Source: Brasenia schreberi (lineage: Eukaryota; Streptophyta; Magnoliopsida; Nymphaeales; Cabombaceae). From it: DNA of 64,000 nucleotides. The notes under the pieces were generated by a model. That model did no database searches. It saw only the letters and a program-made list of their open reading frames with translations, and had not been told where the DNA came from. Below are positions 20,259-32,049 of the stretch, one piece after another. The stretch spans positions 3,782,001-3,846,000 of the forward strand of contig JAYKKT010000076.1 of assembly GCA_036023115.1 (NCBI GenBank), in the 5' to 3' direction. Numbering within the stretch: position 1 is the stretch's first letter; every line of letters begins with the position of its first letter. The position numbers were made by a program, and so were the translations under genes.

Positions 20259-23200
20259 CCCGCTTCTGGTTCTTAGGCCTGAAGCGAATCTTTTCGTGTG
20301 TCTAAGTCCTATTTAAGCAAAAGGGCGTGCCAGCTAGCTTGCTTAAGCTAGCGAAGAGATATTTTGAAATCTGACTCCTAACGTGGCGACTGTGAGCAAG
20401 CAAGCTCTTTTCGTCACAGACCTTCTTGCACCGATGCACAAGGGTCAGTCTGTATGCTTAGAAAATCGAGTTTTAGACATGATAACCTATGGAAAATGTT
20501 TGAGGTGTTTGATTCGAGCTGTTTTTTTATAGTTTTCAAATTTTATTTCACGTGGATTTGCACGTGCCTATGTCTTTCTTTTTATCCCTTTTCGGGCCAA
20601 CTAGGTGTGTGTTATGAACACGTGACCTAAGTGGGGCGACTTTGAGCGGGAGTGTGGGGTTTTGCTTTGATGCAATATGCGTCCTAACTCATGGTATGGC
20701 GTATATGCAATGCAAACTCACGCAACTCCAAAGGGAAAACCCGAATTTGAAAGACAATGCGGAAGGGAAATGACTTGAATGTAAATTGCAAAAGGGAAAT
20801 ATGGCTATATCTTAAGAGCAGAACGGCTCAATTGTGCAAGTGTGTGCCGTGTATATATGTAAAGACTACGCACACTGCTGAACCTTAAAACTCAAATCTT
20901 AAAGACATAGCCGAAAGGGAAATACTTATAATATATATGGGCCCGAAGGTCGCCAACGTGTGCGTGGGTATTGTGTGTATATTGAAAGACAACTCACACG
21001 ACTTTAAATGAAACCCAAATATAATTGCAATATGGCCTTAACTAAGGTCTTGGGAGTAAGAGCAAAAGCTCAATGTGTGTGAGTGTAGAATTGAAATACT
21101 ACGCACACGACATGAAATTAAACCCAAATATAATTGCAATAGGCCTTGACTAAGGTCTTGGGAGTAAGAGCGAAAGCTCAATGTGTGTGAGTGTAGAAAT
21201 GAAATACTACGCACACGACATGAAGTAAAACACCCAAGGGAAATGGTAGCACGTTCCTTACTAGGGTCTTGAAAATAAGAACGAAAGCTCAATGTGTGTG
21301 AGTGTGAAAATTGAAAGACAACGCACACAACTTAAGCAAAACCCCACACAACTTAAATTATATAAGTATATCTATATCTTAAGGGCTGATTAGGCCCATG
21401 TGTGTGTCAAAATCGTGTGCAGCTAAGAGCAGAATAGGCTCAAGTGCACGTGTGTGTGGGTGTGCCAAGCCACATTATTATAAGCGGAGGGAGACGACGC
21501 TCCATTATTACAACCCCGTATCAAATTTAATTAAGCTTAAGCAAGTCTATAAACAAAGACCGAGTTAAGCACTTACATATAGCTGGTCCGGGCGTGACTT
21601 GCTTACGCTTGGGCTGGTGTGTCACCTTGGGCTGCAAGAGGGAGCTCCTTGGAAGGGCGCGGCAAAGAAGGGTGCTGGCCGGATGGCAAGGGCGCAGCGG
21701 GTGGCGCCTTGGCGCTAGCCGAACGGAGGGGGTGCTGAATTGGCTGGGGTTGGGGTAGTTAGGGGTGCTTAGGGAAGGAAAGGGGAGCTAAGGTGTGTCA
21801 CTAAGGTGTTGACTAGGGGGTGGTCTAAGGGAGGAGGTAAGGTTAAGGGTGTGGTGGTTGGTGGTGCAGTCGGGTGAGGCTGGCCGAATGGATGGAAGGT
21901 GGCAGGTGGTGGCCGGCTGGATGAAATGGAGGCTAGGCTAAGGAAGGGTGGCGTGGTGGTGGCTAAGAGTGGAGGGGGAGTGAAGAGAAAATGGTGTTAG
22001 GATGGAGGTACTAACCAGAGTGGGAAGCTGGCCGGAAGGTGAAAGTGGCGGGCGTAAAGGGAGCAACCGAATGGATGGAAGGTGGTAGGTTAGTGGAGTT
22101 AGGTGGCACGGAGTGGAGCTGGTCGGGGAATGGAGGTGGCGTGGAGTGGAGCTGGTCGGGGGTTCCAAGGTGGAGCAGGTGAGAGAAGAGAGAAAGGGAT
22201 GAGAGAGGAGACGAAGGGTTGGATTTTGCCCAAGAATGCATGAAAAACCCGCCCACTGGGGGGGCTTTTATAGGGTTTTGGTGGGGTCGGTTGGGCTGGT
22301 ATTGGGGGGCTGGTTTAGGGGTAAGGTGGTGGTGGTTAGGGGATATGGTGGGCTGGGTACTTAGGTGGGCCAGATATTTTGTCTTAGGTGGTTTTAGGGA
22401 TATGGTGTGCTAGGGTTTTAGGTGGGCTGGTTTAGTGGTTTAGGGCTTAGCTAGGTGGGTTGGGCTTAGGGTGAGGTTTAGTGGAGTGGGTTAGGTGTTT
22501 AGGCTAGGATTAGGGTGAGGTTAGGGGAATTAGGCTAGGTTTAGGGAAGGATTAGGGAAGTGGGTCAAGTGATTAGGTTGGGATTAGGGAAGTAGGTTAG
22601 GTGATTAGGCTAGGATTAGGTCGGGATTAGGGGAAATGGCTAGGTAAAGGGGATTAGGCTTATGATTAGGGTTAGGAGCATCCCTTTGCATGGCCCATGG
22701 ACCTAGTTGCATCATGTTGGTGCAGCCCTAGGTTAGGTGTAGGTGCATACAAGCTTAAACCCACACTCACTAGGCTAACCCACATGATTAACCCAAAACT
22801 TGACACACAAGTCAAGCTTAATACATTTCACTCATATTTAATCCTCCCCATTCTCTCTCATACCCAAGATTCCATGTGAATTTCTTGTGGGCCCCACCTC
22901 CATTTATGAGAAGGTGATGTGGGCCCTGGATTTGGATATTGGATTGGATCTTTGGATCCAAATCCAAATCCACATATATGTTTGGATTGGGATCTGGATA
23001 TATATGGTCCAGATCCAATCCAAAGCTGAATTCTGACTCCTTCGGGGTATGTTCGAAATGAACGGTTTGTGCGGGGCCTGACAGCATTAGTACTCCGTCT
23101 TGCATTGGTTCTTCGCCAACATTGTCGTCTGCTTCTATTTTCACCTTCCGGAGATGATTTCAAATAGTTTTGTTGATAACAGGGGGCTTGGATGTTCGAG

Positions 23201-23502
23201 ATTCTGGGGATGAATCTAACACGAGAGTTGATGTGCCGGGCTCGACATGTGCTCTGGTTCCGGGCTTTCTTTCGCTCTTCTGGTCCTGCTTTCATCAGGC
23301 CAAGTCGCTTTGTGGGGTTTCAAAACATCTTTTAAAAGGTTTTAAAACTATATTATACATATTTTAAAGCATATATAGTTTAAAGCATATGTACAGGGTT
23401 GCTTGGAAGGCTCCTGGATTTCCAGACTCAAAATAGCCCTTTGGAGTTGCTTTTTCAAAACCAGGTTATTTGAGAAATTCGTGGGATTTTCGGGTGTTTA
23501 CA
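20259..23502 (-). mobile_element. Type-2 LTR (minus) lodged in gag of element C
   Basis: It is homologous to 40910-44433 and ends in GGGTGTTTACA at 23502, after which the gag of element C resumes mid-gene with a sequence matching element B gag. The left terminus is missing, so no TSD can be scored. It contains a CTAATCC-type array (22440-22680), the GGATCTGGA dyad (22990-23016) and a 145-codon sense frame (22858-23295). Confidence 0.82.
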
Positions 23503-24887
23503 GTTTCATGCAAATATTTTCACATAATGTTGAAGTTACACCCACTTTGAATACTTTGAGAGATACTAAGCAAGCTCCTAACGAGGATGCACATGCATTC
23601 ATCGTTAGATGGAGGTCACTTTTGGGCCAAGTAAGAGAGCTTATATCCGAAGGATGTGCAGTAGTGCTCATCCTTGAGAATTCCAAAACTGATTTAAAAT
23701 CTCTCCTCTAACTCCATAAGATCTTGAATTTTCAAAAATTGATAAATAAAGCTTCGCCCTTCGAAGTGAATTTGAAAAAAGGAGTGTATGAGGACTTATA
23801 GAAGGGGAGGAGTTTTTCAAAACCCCGATTTGAAAAGCAAGGGGCATATGGGCCACACGCACCTGAAAGTGGGGCCAAAGCCCAAAAGGTTGCAAATGTT
23901 CGAGTAGAGTTGAGCTCGATCGAACCCTCATAAACCTCTAAACAAAAACATGTTAGAAAAACTCAAAAAAAGTTTAAAAAGAGGGAGTTCACCCAACTAG
24001 GACAACCACTCACGGAAGTCCTAGACATTTTCTTAACCCAGGGTTTAATCCATCTCCCGACTATTCCCGAAGGGGAACCCCCTAAGGAAAAGTTTTTAAA
24101 CGATTTTTACAAGTATCATAGGCTCAAGGGTCATGATACAAACAAGTGTTTCACTCTCCAAAATAAAATTGATGACTTGAAAGAGCAGGATAGGCTCCAC
24201 GCCTCAGAGGAACTGGAGCCCTCCCAAGCAATCTTAAAAGAGCCCTTTCCCAATCATGCAAGCACGAGCAGAAAAGGAAAAGAGGTACGCCTTTTTCCTC
24301 CAACTTGTGGGATAGAACATGCATTGCATACAGTTCACACTACTTGCCACACACCACTTTCTATCGTAATAAAAAAAGCCAAGCAAGTAGTGATCCAAGG
24401 AGCTCTTAGAATCTCGCCCCCGGCTAGAGCCTTAATAGAAATCTGTGATTCTCGAAGGCATCCAATTAGAGCCAAGATAGGAACGAGCCTTAGGGAAGGT
24501 GTAGGCGAGGTGACTAGGTTTGGAAGGATCTATCAACCCCCATATTTAGCCAAAAATGCTAGCAAGGAAGCAGTTGTTTTGCCCAGCCCTTCAAAAGCAT
24601 GCATCCCTAATGCATCTCATAGCATGGATAAGGGTAAAGCTGTTGTGTTAACCCCATACGATTTGGAACTCCATCTTTCAAAATTTGTCATGAACATGTC
24701 TATCTTAGAGTTGATACAAACCTCACATAAAAATAGACAAGTCTTAGAGGGAATCCTAGAAAAAGCTAAGGTTAATACATCCATAACTCCCGAGTCCCTA
24801 TCCTACTCAGTCTCCCCAATCTTTGTCAAGGCCCCTATCGTGTTCACTGAGAATGAATTAGAGAGACCAAATACAACCCATAACTAA
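23503..24887 (+). pseudogene. gag: gag of element C (5' part missing)
   Basis: Gag forms the virus-like particle and binds the genomic RNA. Seen: VEVTPTLNTLRDTKQ and AHAFIVRWRSLLGQVREL of the gag core, the region of the CX2HX4HX4C knuckle as YKYHRLKGHDTNKC (the first Cys is replaced by Tyr), and a downstream stretch with VTRFGRIYQPPYLAK and LSKFVMNMSILELIQ, equivalent to 40508-40900 in element B. All parts lie in one frame, interrupted by stops (TAA at 23709-23711, TAG near 23800, TAA at 24885-24887). The N-terminal half was lost at the LTR insertion. Confidence 0.82.
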
Positions 24888-25735
24888 GCCTTGCACATAG
24901 AGGTGGTTTGAATCACCACACTCTAAACAAGTGCTTGGTCGATGGGGGAGGAGGTCTAAACATTCTTCCTCTTCACATGGCTTTTCAAATAGAAGTCTCT
25001 ATGTCTAGGCTAGAACCAAGCCCCATTGCTATCACTGGATACGATGGCAATTCATCACATCTATTAGGAGCCATTGAGTTGCCCATGGAGGTAGAAAACA
25101 TCCCACACACGGGGTTGTTTCATGTCTTAGACATAAACCCCCATTATAACTTGTTGTTAGGAAGGCCTTGGATTCATAGCCTCCGAGCCGTCCCTTCAAC
25201 CTTTAACAAGTGTTTGAAAATTCCATGGGATAACCAAGTGGTGGTAGTCCTTAGAGAAGACCATCCCCACCTTAAGGGAATTCAAAATCTCCCTTGTCTA
25301 TCGAGTCATCCATCAAGTGAGAAGGCTATGGAGACACCTCACTCACCCCAAGTTGTCCACCCCCTAGGAGATCCTCAATCCCATAGAGTTGTCCATCTTC
25401 TAAGGAAACCCAAGTCATCCCCAACTCACAAACGTGTAGGGTTATGCTCCCCTAGGATCGTAAGTCTCCTAGGGAGGCCCAACCTATCTCTAAATCATAC
25501 CTTTCAACCCTTAGCCAATCATGTGTATGATCATGCTATGGACGACACATCATTCCAAGGCCATCCTCTTTACAACAATTCTTCCAAACTCAAGAAGCCT
25601 TGGAATATGATGTTGAACATGGGATATACACTGTACCAAGGGCTAAGAACCATGAACCAAGGTAGGTTAGAGCCCATTATACCTTTGCCTAACCCGGGTC
25701 GATGGATTGGGATACACCCCATCCATACCCCCTGA
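24888..25735 (+). pseudogene. Aspartic protease region of element C
   Basis: The retropepsin-like domain that cleaves the polyprotein. Seen: CLVDGGGGLNILP at the place of the catalytic D-T/S-G loop (here D-G-G), the flap-like ITGYDGN, and LLLGRPWIHSL of the conserved hydrophobic-Gly motif. A one-base difference from element B near 24900 shifts the frame relative to gag; in element B the two are in one frame. The C-terminal extension (about 150 residues, Pro/His-rich) ends near NPGRWIGI. Confidence 0.78.
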
Positions 25736-26026
25736 GCCACCACCTAAGACCAATTGGGTCAAGGGTGCCCTAGAACCCACTAACACCGAAACCTGTGACT
25801 TAGAGCTCTTGTTTAGAGTCTAATTCATGGTGTTTTCTTTGTAGGTTTGATGGAAGACCCTTCGATGGATTGAGATACACCCCATCCATACCCCCTGACC
25901 ACCACCTAAGACCAATTGGGTCAAGGGTGCCCTAGAACCCACTATCACCGAAACCTATGGATTAGACCTCTTGTTTAGAGTCTAATTCATGGTGTTTTCT
26001 TTGTAGGTTTTATGAAAGACCTCTCT
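25701..26026 (+). repeat. 163-bp tandem duplication spanning the ORF1-ORF2 junction
   Basis: The unit starting GATGGATTGGGATACACC at 25701 recurs at 25864 with few differences. Each unit includes the end of ORF1, the CTAAT branch-like motif, TTTCTTTGTAG and the following ATG. Elements A and B have one copy. Confidence 0.88.
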
Positions 26027-26630
26027 TTTGAAAAAAGTCTAAAAAACTATATATTTGGAAAAACCAAAAAAATTGGGAAAACTTTCAAAATCCAAAAACA
26101 TTTGAAAAACTTGAAAATTCCAAAAAGAATGTCTTTTGTGTTCATTCTCCTAGTATTTGTTTGGTAAAATCTAAAAAAATTGAAAAATATGAAAATCTCA
26201 AAAAGAAAGTCTTTTACATTCATCCTTCTAGTTTGTGTTTAGAAAAAGACCAAAAAATCGAAAAATTTGAAAACTCCAAAAATTTTAGCCATGTACAAAT
26301 CCCATTTTTGAGTTCCTCAAAACCCACATATATGTCCAAACCAAAGCCGTCCAAGTCCATTTTGTACAACCCCACTCTCTTGCATGATACTTTCCTAGAA
26401 ATTAAAGCACTTAAGAGTGTTCAAAGCAAGGAGGAAGATCCCCTCATCCATGAGAAAGATCAAGCCTCCGAGCTTCCCGAATTCCATAGAATCCTTGACT
26501 TGGAAAAACCTTCAAATTTCGTAGGAGGTGATTTTCTAGAAATCAATCTAGGGAGTGAGTCTAACCCAAAATGTGTCAAAATAGGTACTTATTTGCATGA
26601 GCATGAAAAAGCATCATTCATTGCATTTTG
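26027..26630 (+). pseudogene. ORF2 N-terminal linker of element C
   Basis: The Lys/Asn-rich stretch after the junction and the acidic QSKEEDPLIHEKDQASELPE, homologous to 9136-9705 of element A. It leads into the RT N-terminal region (EINLGSESNPKCVKIGTYL, then HEHEKASFIAF), where an inverted segment interrupts it. Confidence 0.7.
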
Positions 26631-27131
26631 CAAATCCAAATTTTCCCATTGGATTTTCAAACTACAACTATATTTGAAAGCCAACCAGAATACGCAATGG
26701 GTTTTATAAATCTGGCTTTTAAAAAATCTTCTAAACCCTCTTTTACTTGAGAGTGGACACTGAGATGGATTTTTCTAAGCTTTTGCTTTATAGGTCTAGC
26801 ATCTAGTTCTAGGAGAAGACAATGTTCTACCACTTTTGGGTCTAGACCCGGGATGTCTTCGTAGGTCCATTCAAATACATCTATGTAGGTCTTCAAGAAT
26901 GCAATGAATGATGCTTTTTCATGCTCATGCAAACATGTGCCTATATTAACATGCTTAGGATTAGACTCACTCCCTATGTTGATTTCTACAAAATCTCCTC
27001 CTATGGAATTTGAAGGTTTTTCCAAGTCAAGGATTTTATGAAACTCGGGAAGCTCGGAGGCTTGATCCTCCTAAGGGAAGAGGGGATCCTTCTCCTTGCT
27101 TTGATCATTCTCGAGAATTTTAGGTCCTAGC
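26631..27131 (-). pseudogene. Inverted pol segment inserted in element C
   Basis: Read on the minus strand, this roughly 500-base segment encodes the same part of pol as its two flanks on the plus strand: SKEKDPL-type linker, KPSNSIGGDFVEINIGSES, HEHEKASFIAFLKTYIDVF and AYSGWLSNIVVV. It lies between plus-strand HEKASFIAF (left) and the plus-strand continuation VDVFA (right), so the plus reading resumes where it stopped. It differs from the flanks at several residues, so it may derive from another copy. Confidence 0.85.
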
Positions 27132-27718
27132 GAAGTATCCTATGTGGATGTATTTGCATAGACCTACGAAGACATGCCAGGTCTAAACCCTAGGATTGTA
27201 GAACATCATCTTCTCTTAGAACCAAATGCAAAACCCGTGAAACAAAAGCTTAGAAAAATCCATCCCAATGTTCACTCCCAAGTGAAAGAGGGTTTAGAAG
27301 ATCTTTCAAAATCCGGATTTATAAAACCCATTGCTTATTTCGAATGGCTTTCAAATAGTGTTGTGGTTCAAAAATCCAATGGGAAAATTTGGATTTGCAT
27401 TGATTTTAGAAATTTGAACAATGCACTCCAAAATATAATTTTCCTCTTCCAAACATTGATTTGATAATAGATAACACTGCAAATCATGAAATGTTTTCTT
27501 TCATGGATGGCTATTTGGGTTATAACCAAATCAAGTTAGCACCAAAAGATCAGGCAAAAACTGCTTTTACTACACCTTGGGGCACATACTGCTACACAGT
27601 TATGCCATTTGGTTTGAAAAATACCGGTTTCACATACCAAAGAGCCATGACTATTATTTTCCATGATCAAATCCATAAGCTCTTGGAAGTATATGTGGAT
27701 GATCTTTTGGTAAAATAA
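27132..27718 (+). pseudogene. Reverse transcriptase of element C
   Basis: RT fingers and palm: KQKLRKIHPNVHSQVKEGLE, IAYFEWLSNSVVVQKSNGK, ICIDFRNLNN, then after a frameshift near 27450, FSFMDGYLGYNQI with the first catalytic Asp, TPWGTYCYTVMPFGLKN and the YVDD box. The TAA at 27716-27718 right after YVDDLLVK is identical in element A. A further stop precedes TYEDMPGL (TAG where Trp is expected). Confidence 0.87.
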
Positions 27719-28480
27719 AAAACCCAATACACACACATAGAATCTTTGCAAAAGATTTTTGAAAGACTTAGGCTTTATAAAGTGAAGCTAAACCCTCAAA
27801 AATGTGTTTTCGAAGTGGAATCAGGAAAACTCTTAGGGTTTATGGTAAGCCAAAGGGGCATTGAAGTCGGCCCATCTAAGTGTCAAGCCATCATAGACAT
27901 GCCTCCACCCTCCAACTTGACCCAAATCCGAAGCCTTCAAGGTCGACTCCAAGCAATCAGGAGATTTATCTCCAACTTAGCAATAGGATGTGAACCTTTC
28001 AATAGGCTTTTGAGAAAAGGGGTTAAATTTAAATGGGATTCCGATTGCCAAAAAGCTTTTGAAAGATTGAAAACGTATTTAGTAAATCCTCCGATTTTAA
28101 AACCTCCAAAGCAAGGAAAACCTTTTTACATTTCCATTCATGTAAATGCATTGGGTGCTTTACTCGCTCAATATGAGGATGATAGTCTTAAGGAGTATGC
28201 TATTTACTATATTTCGAAAACTCTATTGGCATATGAAAGAAATTATCAAGCCATGGAGAAAACATGCTTGGCGTTGGTATGGGCTTGCCAAAAGTTTTAG
28301 ACATTATTTCCTAGATCATGAAATTTGGATAGTGTCTAAACTTGATCCAATCAAGCACTTATTTGAAAAACCTATCCTAACAGGTAGGCTAGGTAAATGC
28401 AGCTCCTCTTAATGGAGTATGATCTAAAATTTTATCATCAAAGCTCCATTAAGGGATAAGTCCTAGCCGATCATGTGGCC
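27719..28480 (+). pseudogene. RT connection and RT-linked RNase H of element C
   Basis: Thumb/connection (LYKVKLNPQKCVFEVE, GFMVSQRGIEV, LQGRLQAIRRFISNLA) followed by the Ty3-type RNase H-like domain (NALGALLAQYEDD, ISKTLLAYERNYQAMEK). A frameshift near 28297 moves the frame for FRHYFLDHEIWIVSKL. Homologous to 46380-47160 of element B. Confidence 0.82.
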
Positions 28481-29700
28481 GAATTACCTCTTGAAGATAC
28501 ATATCCCATACTTGATGAAATTTCAAAACCATGTTTTGTCAAATTGTTTTAATGAAGATCAAGTATGGAAAATGTACTTTGATGGGGCAAAGAATTAATA
28601 AGGGGCAGGTATAGGAATCATCCCCAAATCTTTCGAGAAAGGAGAAATCCCAATTGCAATTCGATTAGACTTTTCATGCTCAAATAACATGGCTGAATAT
28701 GAAGCACTCATACAAGTCCTAAAAATTTTGAAAAATCTAGGGGCATCATGTATTGAAGTCTTTGGAGATTCTATGCTTGTTAGAAACTAAGTTTTGAGAA
28801 TTTAGCAAGTCAAAAATGAAAAACTCATTCCATACCACGAATTGGCCACCCAATTGGTTGATTCTTTCAAGTCATGCACACTCACCCACATAGGTAGAGA
28901 GGACAATACCATAGCATATGCTCTCTCATCCCTAGGGTCATCTCTAGGAATCGACCCCACTATGGGAACTCGATCCTTAGAGATCTCGCACTTACCCACT
29001 CCATCCACCCATGATTTGGAGATTTGCCAAAATGACCAAAATTCTATTGAAAAACCTTGGTTTCAAGGCATTAAAAACTTTTTGGAAAATTGAGAATTTT
29101 CCAAATTTGTTTCTTCTAAAGATAAAGCTTTTATTCGAAAGATTTCAACCCGATATGTGATTTTCGGAGGGGTTCTTTACAAAAAGAGTTTTATCGACAT
29201 CTTGTTGAGATGTGTAGACCTTGATGAGGCTAGGACTATAATGCATGAATTCCATGATGGGGAATGTGGAGGCCATGTCAATGCAAATATGATGACCATG
29301 AAAATACTTAGAGACGGTTATTTTTGGTCCACCCTAAAGCAAGATTGTCATGGTCATGTTAGGAAATGTCATCAATGTCAAGTTCATGGGCATGTCATTC
29401 ATATCCCATCGTCCACCTTGCATTCCATTGTGAGTCCATGGCCCTTCACCATGTGGGCATTTGACATCATAGGACCAATCTCTCCAATTTCATCAAATGG
29501 ACATAGGTTCATCTTAGGAGCCACCGAATATTTTTCTAAATGGGTTAAAGCTACCTCCTTCGCTAATGTCCAGGGACAACATGCAGTGGCATTAATTAAG
29601 AAAAATATCTTGACTCGATTTGGAGTTCCAAGGGACCTAGTGTCGGATAATGGCACACCTTTGAAGAATGAGAAGATGGAAAAATTATATAATGCCTATG
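28481..29700 (+). pseudogene. Archaeal-type RNase H and integrase N-half, element C
   Basis: The archaeal-type RNase H (MYFDGAKN, NNMAEYEALI, VFGDSML) is heavily damaged: two adjacent stops near 28600, others near 28790, and the last acidic position reads TIAYALSS, where elements A and B have IADA. The integrase zinc finger (HEFHDGECGGH, KCHQCQ) and the first two catalytic Asp positions (MWAFDIIGP, VSDNGTPL) follow from about 29157 in an open frame. The gene is cut at 29700 by a solo LTR and continues at 33056. Confidence 0.83.
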
Positions 29701-30927
29701 TGTAAACACTCTGAAATCCCACAAATTCCTCGAAACAAAATCTGGTTTTGTAAAAGCAGCCCCAAAGGGCCATTTTGAGTCTGGAAACCCAGGAGCCTTC
29801 CAGACAACCCTGTATATATGTTTTAAACTTTATCTTTCAAAAATATACAATATGGCTTTTAAAAACCTTTTTAAACATGTTTTTGAAACCCTGAAGCAGC
29901 TCGGCCTAATCCAGACAGGACCAGGAGAGCTAAGGAGAGCCCGGAACCGGAGCACATGTCGAGCCCGGCACAGCAACTCTCGTATCAAATCCACACCCCT
30001 AGGATCTCGAACGTCCAAGACCCTGTTATTATCAAAACATCCTTTGAAATCATCTCCGAAAGGCAAAAACAGAGGCGGACGATCATGTTGGCCAAGACCC
30101 GCACTGATGCTATCAGGCCCCGCACAAACTGTTCATTTCAAACACAGCTCGAAGGAGTTAGAATTCAGTTTGGATCGGATCTGGACCATATATATCCAGA
30201 TCCCAATCCAAACCCATGTATGGACTTAGATTTGGATTTGGATTCAAAAATCCAATCCAATATCCATATCCATGGCCCACATCACCTCCTCATAAATGGA
30301 GGTGGGGCCCACTTGAATTTCAGGTGGGATTATGGGCATGAGAGAGAGTGGGGGTGGATAAGATCAAGTGTGTGTTGTAATTAAGCTTGACTTGTGTGTC
30401 AAGTTTGGGGTTAATTATGTGGGTTAGCCTAATTAAGTGGGTTTAAGCTTGTAATTAGCCAAAACCTAACCTAGGGCTGCACCAACATGATGTGGTTAAG
30501 GTCTATGGGCCATGCAAAGGGAGCTCCTTCACCTAAACCTAACCAAAAACACCTAATCCTAGCCTTCCACCCTAATCTGGCCCTAATCTGAGCCTAATCA
30601 CCTAATCCACTTCCCTAATCCCAGCCTAATCCCAACCTAATCACCTAACCCATTTCCCTAATCCTTCCCTAAACCTAGGTTAATTTCCCTAAACCTAGCC
30701 TAATCCTAGCCTAATCACCTAACCTACCTCACTAAACCTCACCCTAGAACCAACCCACCTAGCTAAACCCTAAACCTCTAAACCACCCCTAGCCCACAAC
30801 CTACCCAAACCACTTGTATTTAAAATATTTGGCCCTACCCTTTCCAGCCCACCTTATCACCACACCACCCTACCTAAACCACCTAACCACTACCCCAAAA
30901 CCAGCCCTAACCGACCTAGCCCAGCCC

Positions 30928-30958
30928 TATATAAACCCCCCCCTTGGGGGCGGGTTTT
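30928..30958 (+). promoter_or_regulatory. TATA box and CCCCC/GGGGG foldback (type-2 LTR)
   Basis: TATATAAA is followed by a run of C, then CTTGGGGGCGGGTTTT. C-run and G-run can pair around CTT. The arrangement TATAAA, C-run, GGGCGGGTTTTTC is kept in the other type-2 LTRs (36523, about 51396, and minus-strand copies near 43200, 22268 and 53500). Confidence 0.65.
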
Positions 30959-32049
30959 CCCATCTAGAAGCCTCACCTTCCACCAGCCGGGTCCTCCCCT
31001 TTCCAGCTCAGCCGACTCCCCTCCTGCTCCACCTGCCCCACAGTCAGCCACCACCTGCGCCACTACCTCCCAGCCGAGCACCACCACCGCCGCCACCATT
31101 CCAGCCGAAGTCCCCCTCGCCATCCTCTTCACCCGACCGAACCAGCCGAGCCCCCACATCTGGCTGCTCCTCAACCACCCGCCGCCTTCCACCATCCGGT
31201 TAGTACCCTACACTCCACCTTACTCCTTCTTCGCTCCCTCTCCACTCTCAACCACCTAACCCACTACCATATCACCCTAACATCAGCCATTCCACTTGCT
31301 GCCACCACTCCCCCTTGGCCAGGCCCGTAATCACCCTAACTACCCGCCACCACCTAGACACCCTAGCTCCATTCGGCCACCCTATCCAACTCCCTAAGAC
31401 CTGCCCATATCACCCCAATACACCTACTACACCCACTACCACCTGGCCCCATCTCCTAGCTAGTTCCCTTCCCTTACACCACTCCTAGCCACTCTAGCAA
31501 CCCGCCACCATCAAGTCCTCCTAGTCGGCCACTCCAACCGACTGTCATTTCACTCCTAGCCACTCTAGCAACCCGCCAACCTTAGGTGCCCCATTAGATC
31601 TCCCCTTAAGCTTCCCCTTAGTGCCATACTCCCTTAGTGACCCTACTTAGCCCCTTTAATCCCACACATCAAGGTGGCACCCTTGCTAGCAGTCGGCCAC
31701 CTTCAAGGCACCCGGCCAACACCCCTTGCCGTTCAACCTCGCGGAGCTCCCTTTTGCAGCCCAAGGTGAAGGCCAAGCCCACGCTCAAGCAAGGCATCTT
31801 CGGACCAGCTATTAGTAAGTGCCTAACTCGGTCTTTAGTTGTATACTTGCTTGAGATTCAATTCGTTACGGGGTTGTAATAACGGAGCATAGTCTCCCCC
31901 CGCTTGTAATAACGTGGCTTGGCACACCCACACACGTGCACTCTCTTAGTTGTGCACGATTTTGAACACACACGGGCCTAATCAGCCCCTAATACATAGA
32001 TATATACATATACTTTAATTTTTTGTAGGGTTTTGCTTAAGTTGGGTGT

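Noticed and set aside
21038..21328. Repeat protein with HSHTLSF units
   Set aside because: Translation of the LTR tandem repeat on the LTR sense strand; no conserved start or length between copies.
22440..22680. Interstitial telomere
   Set aside because: The units are degenerate CTAATCC/CTAACCC types, lie at the same place in every type-2 LTR and are not exact TTTAGGG arrays.
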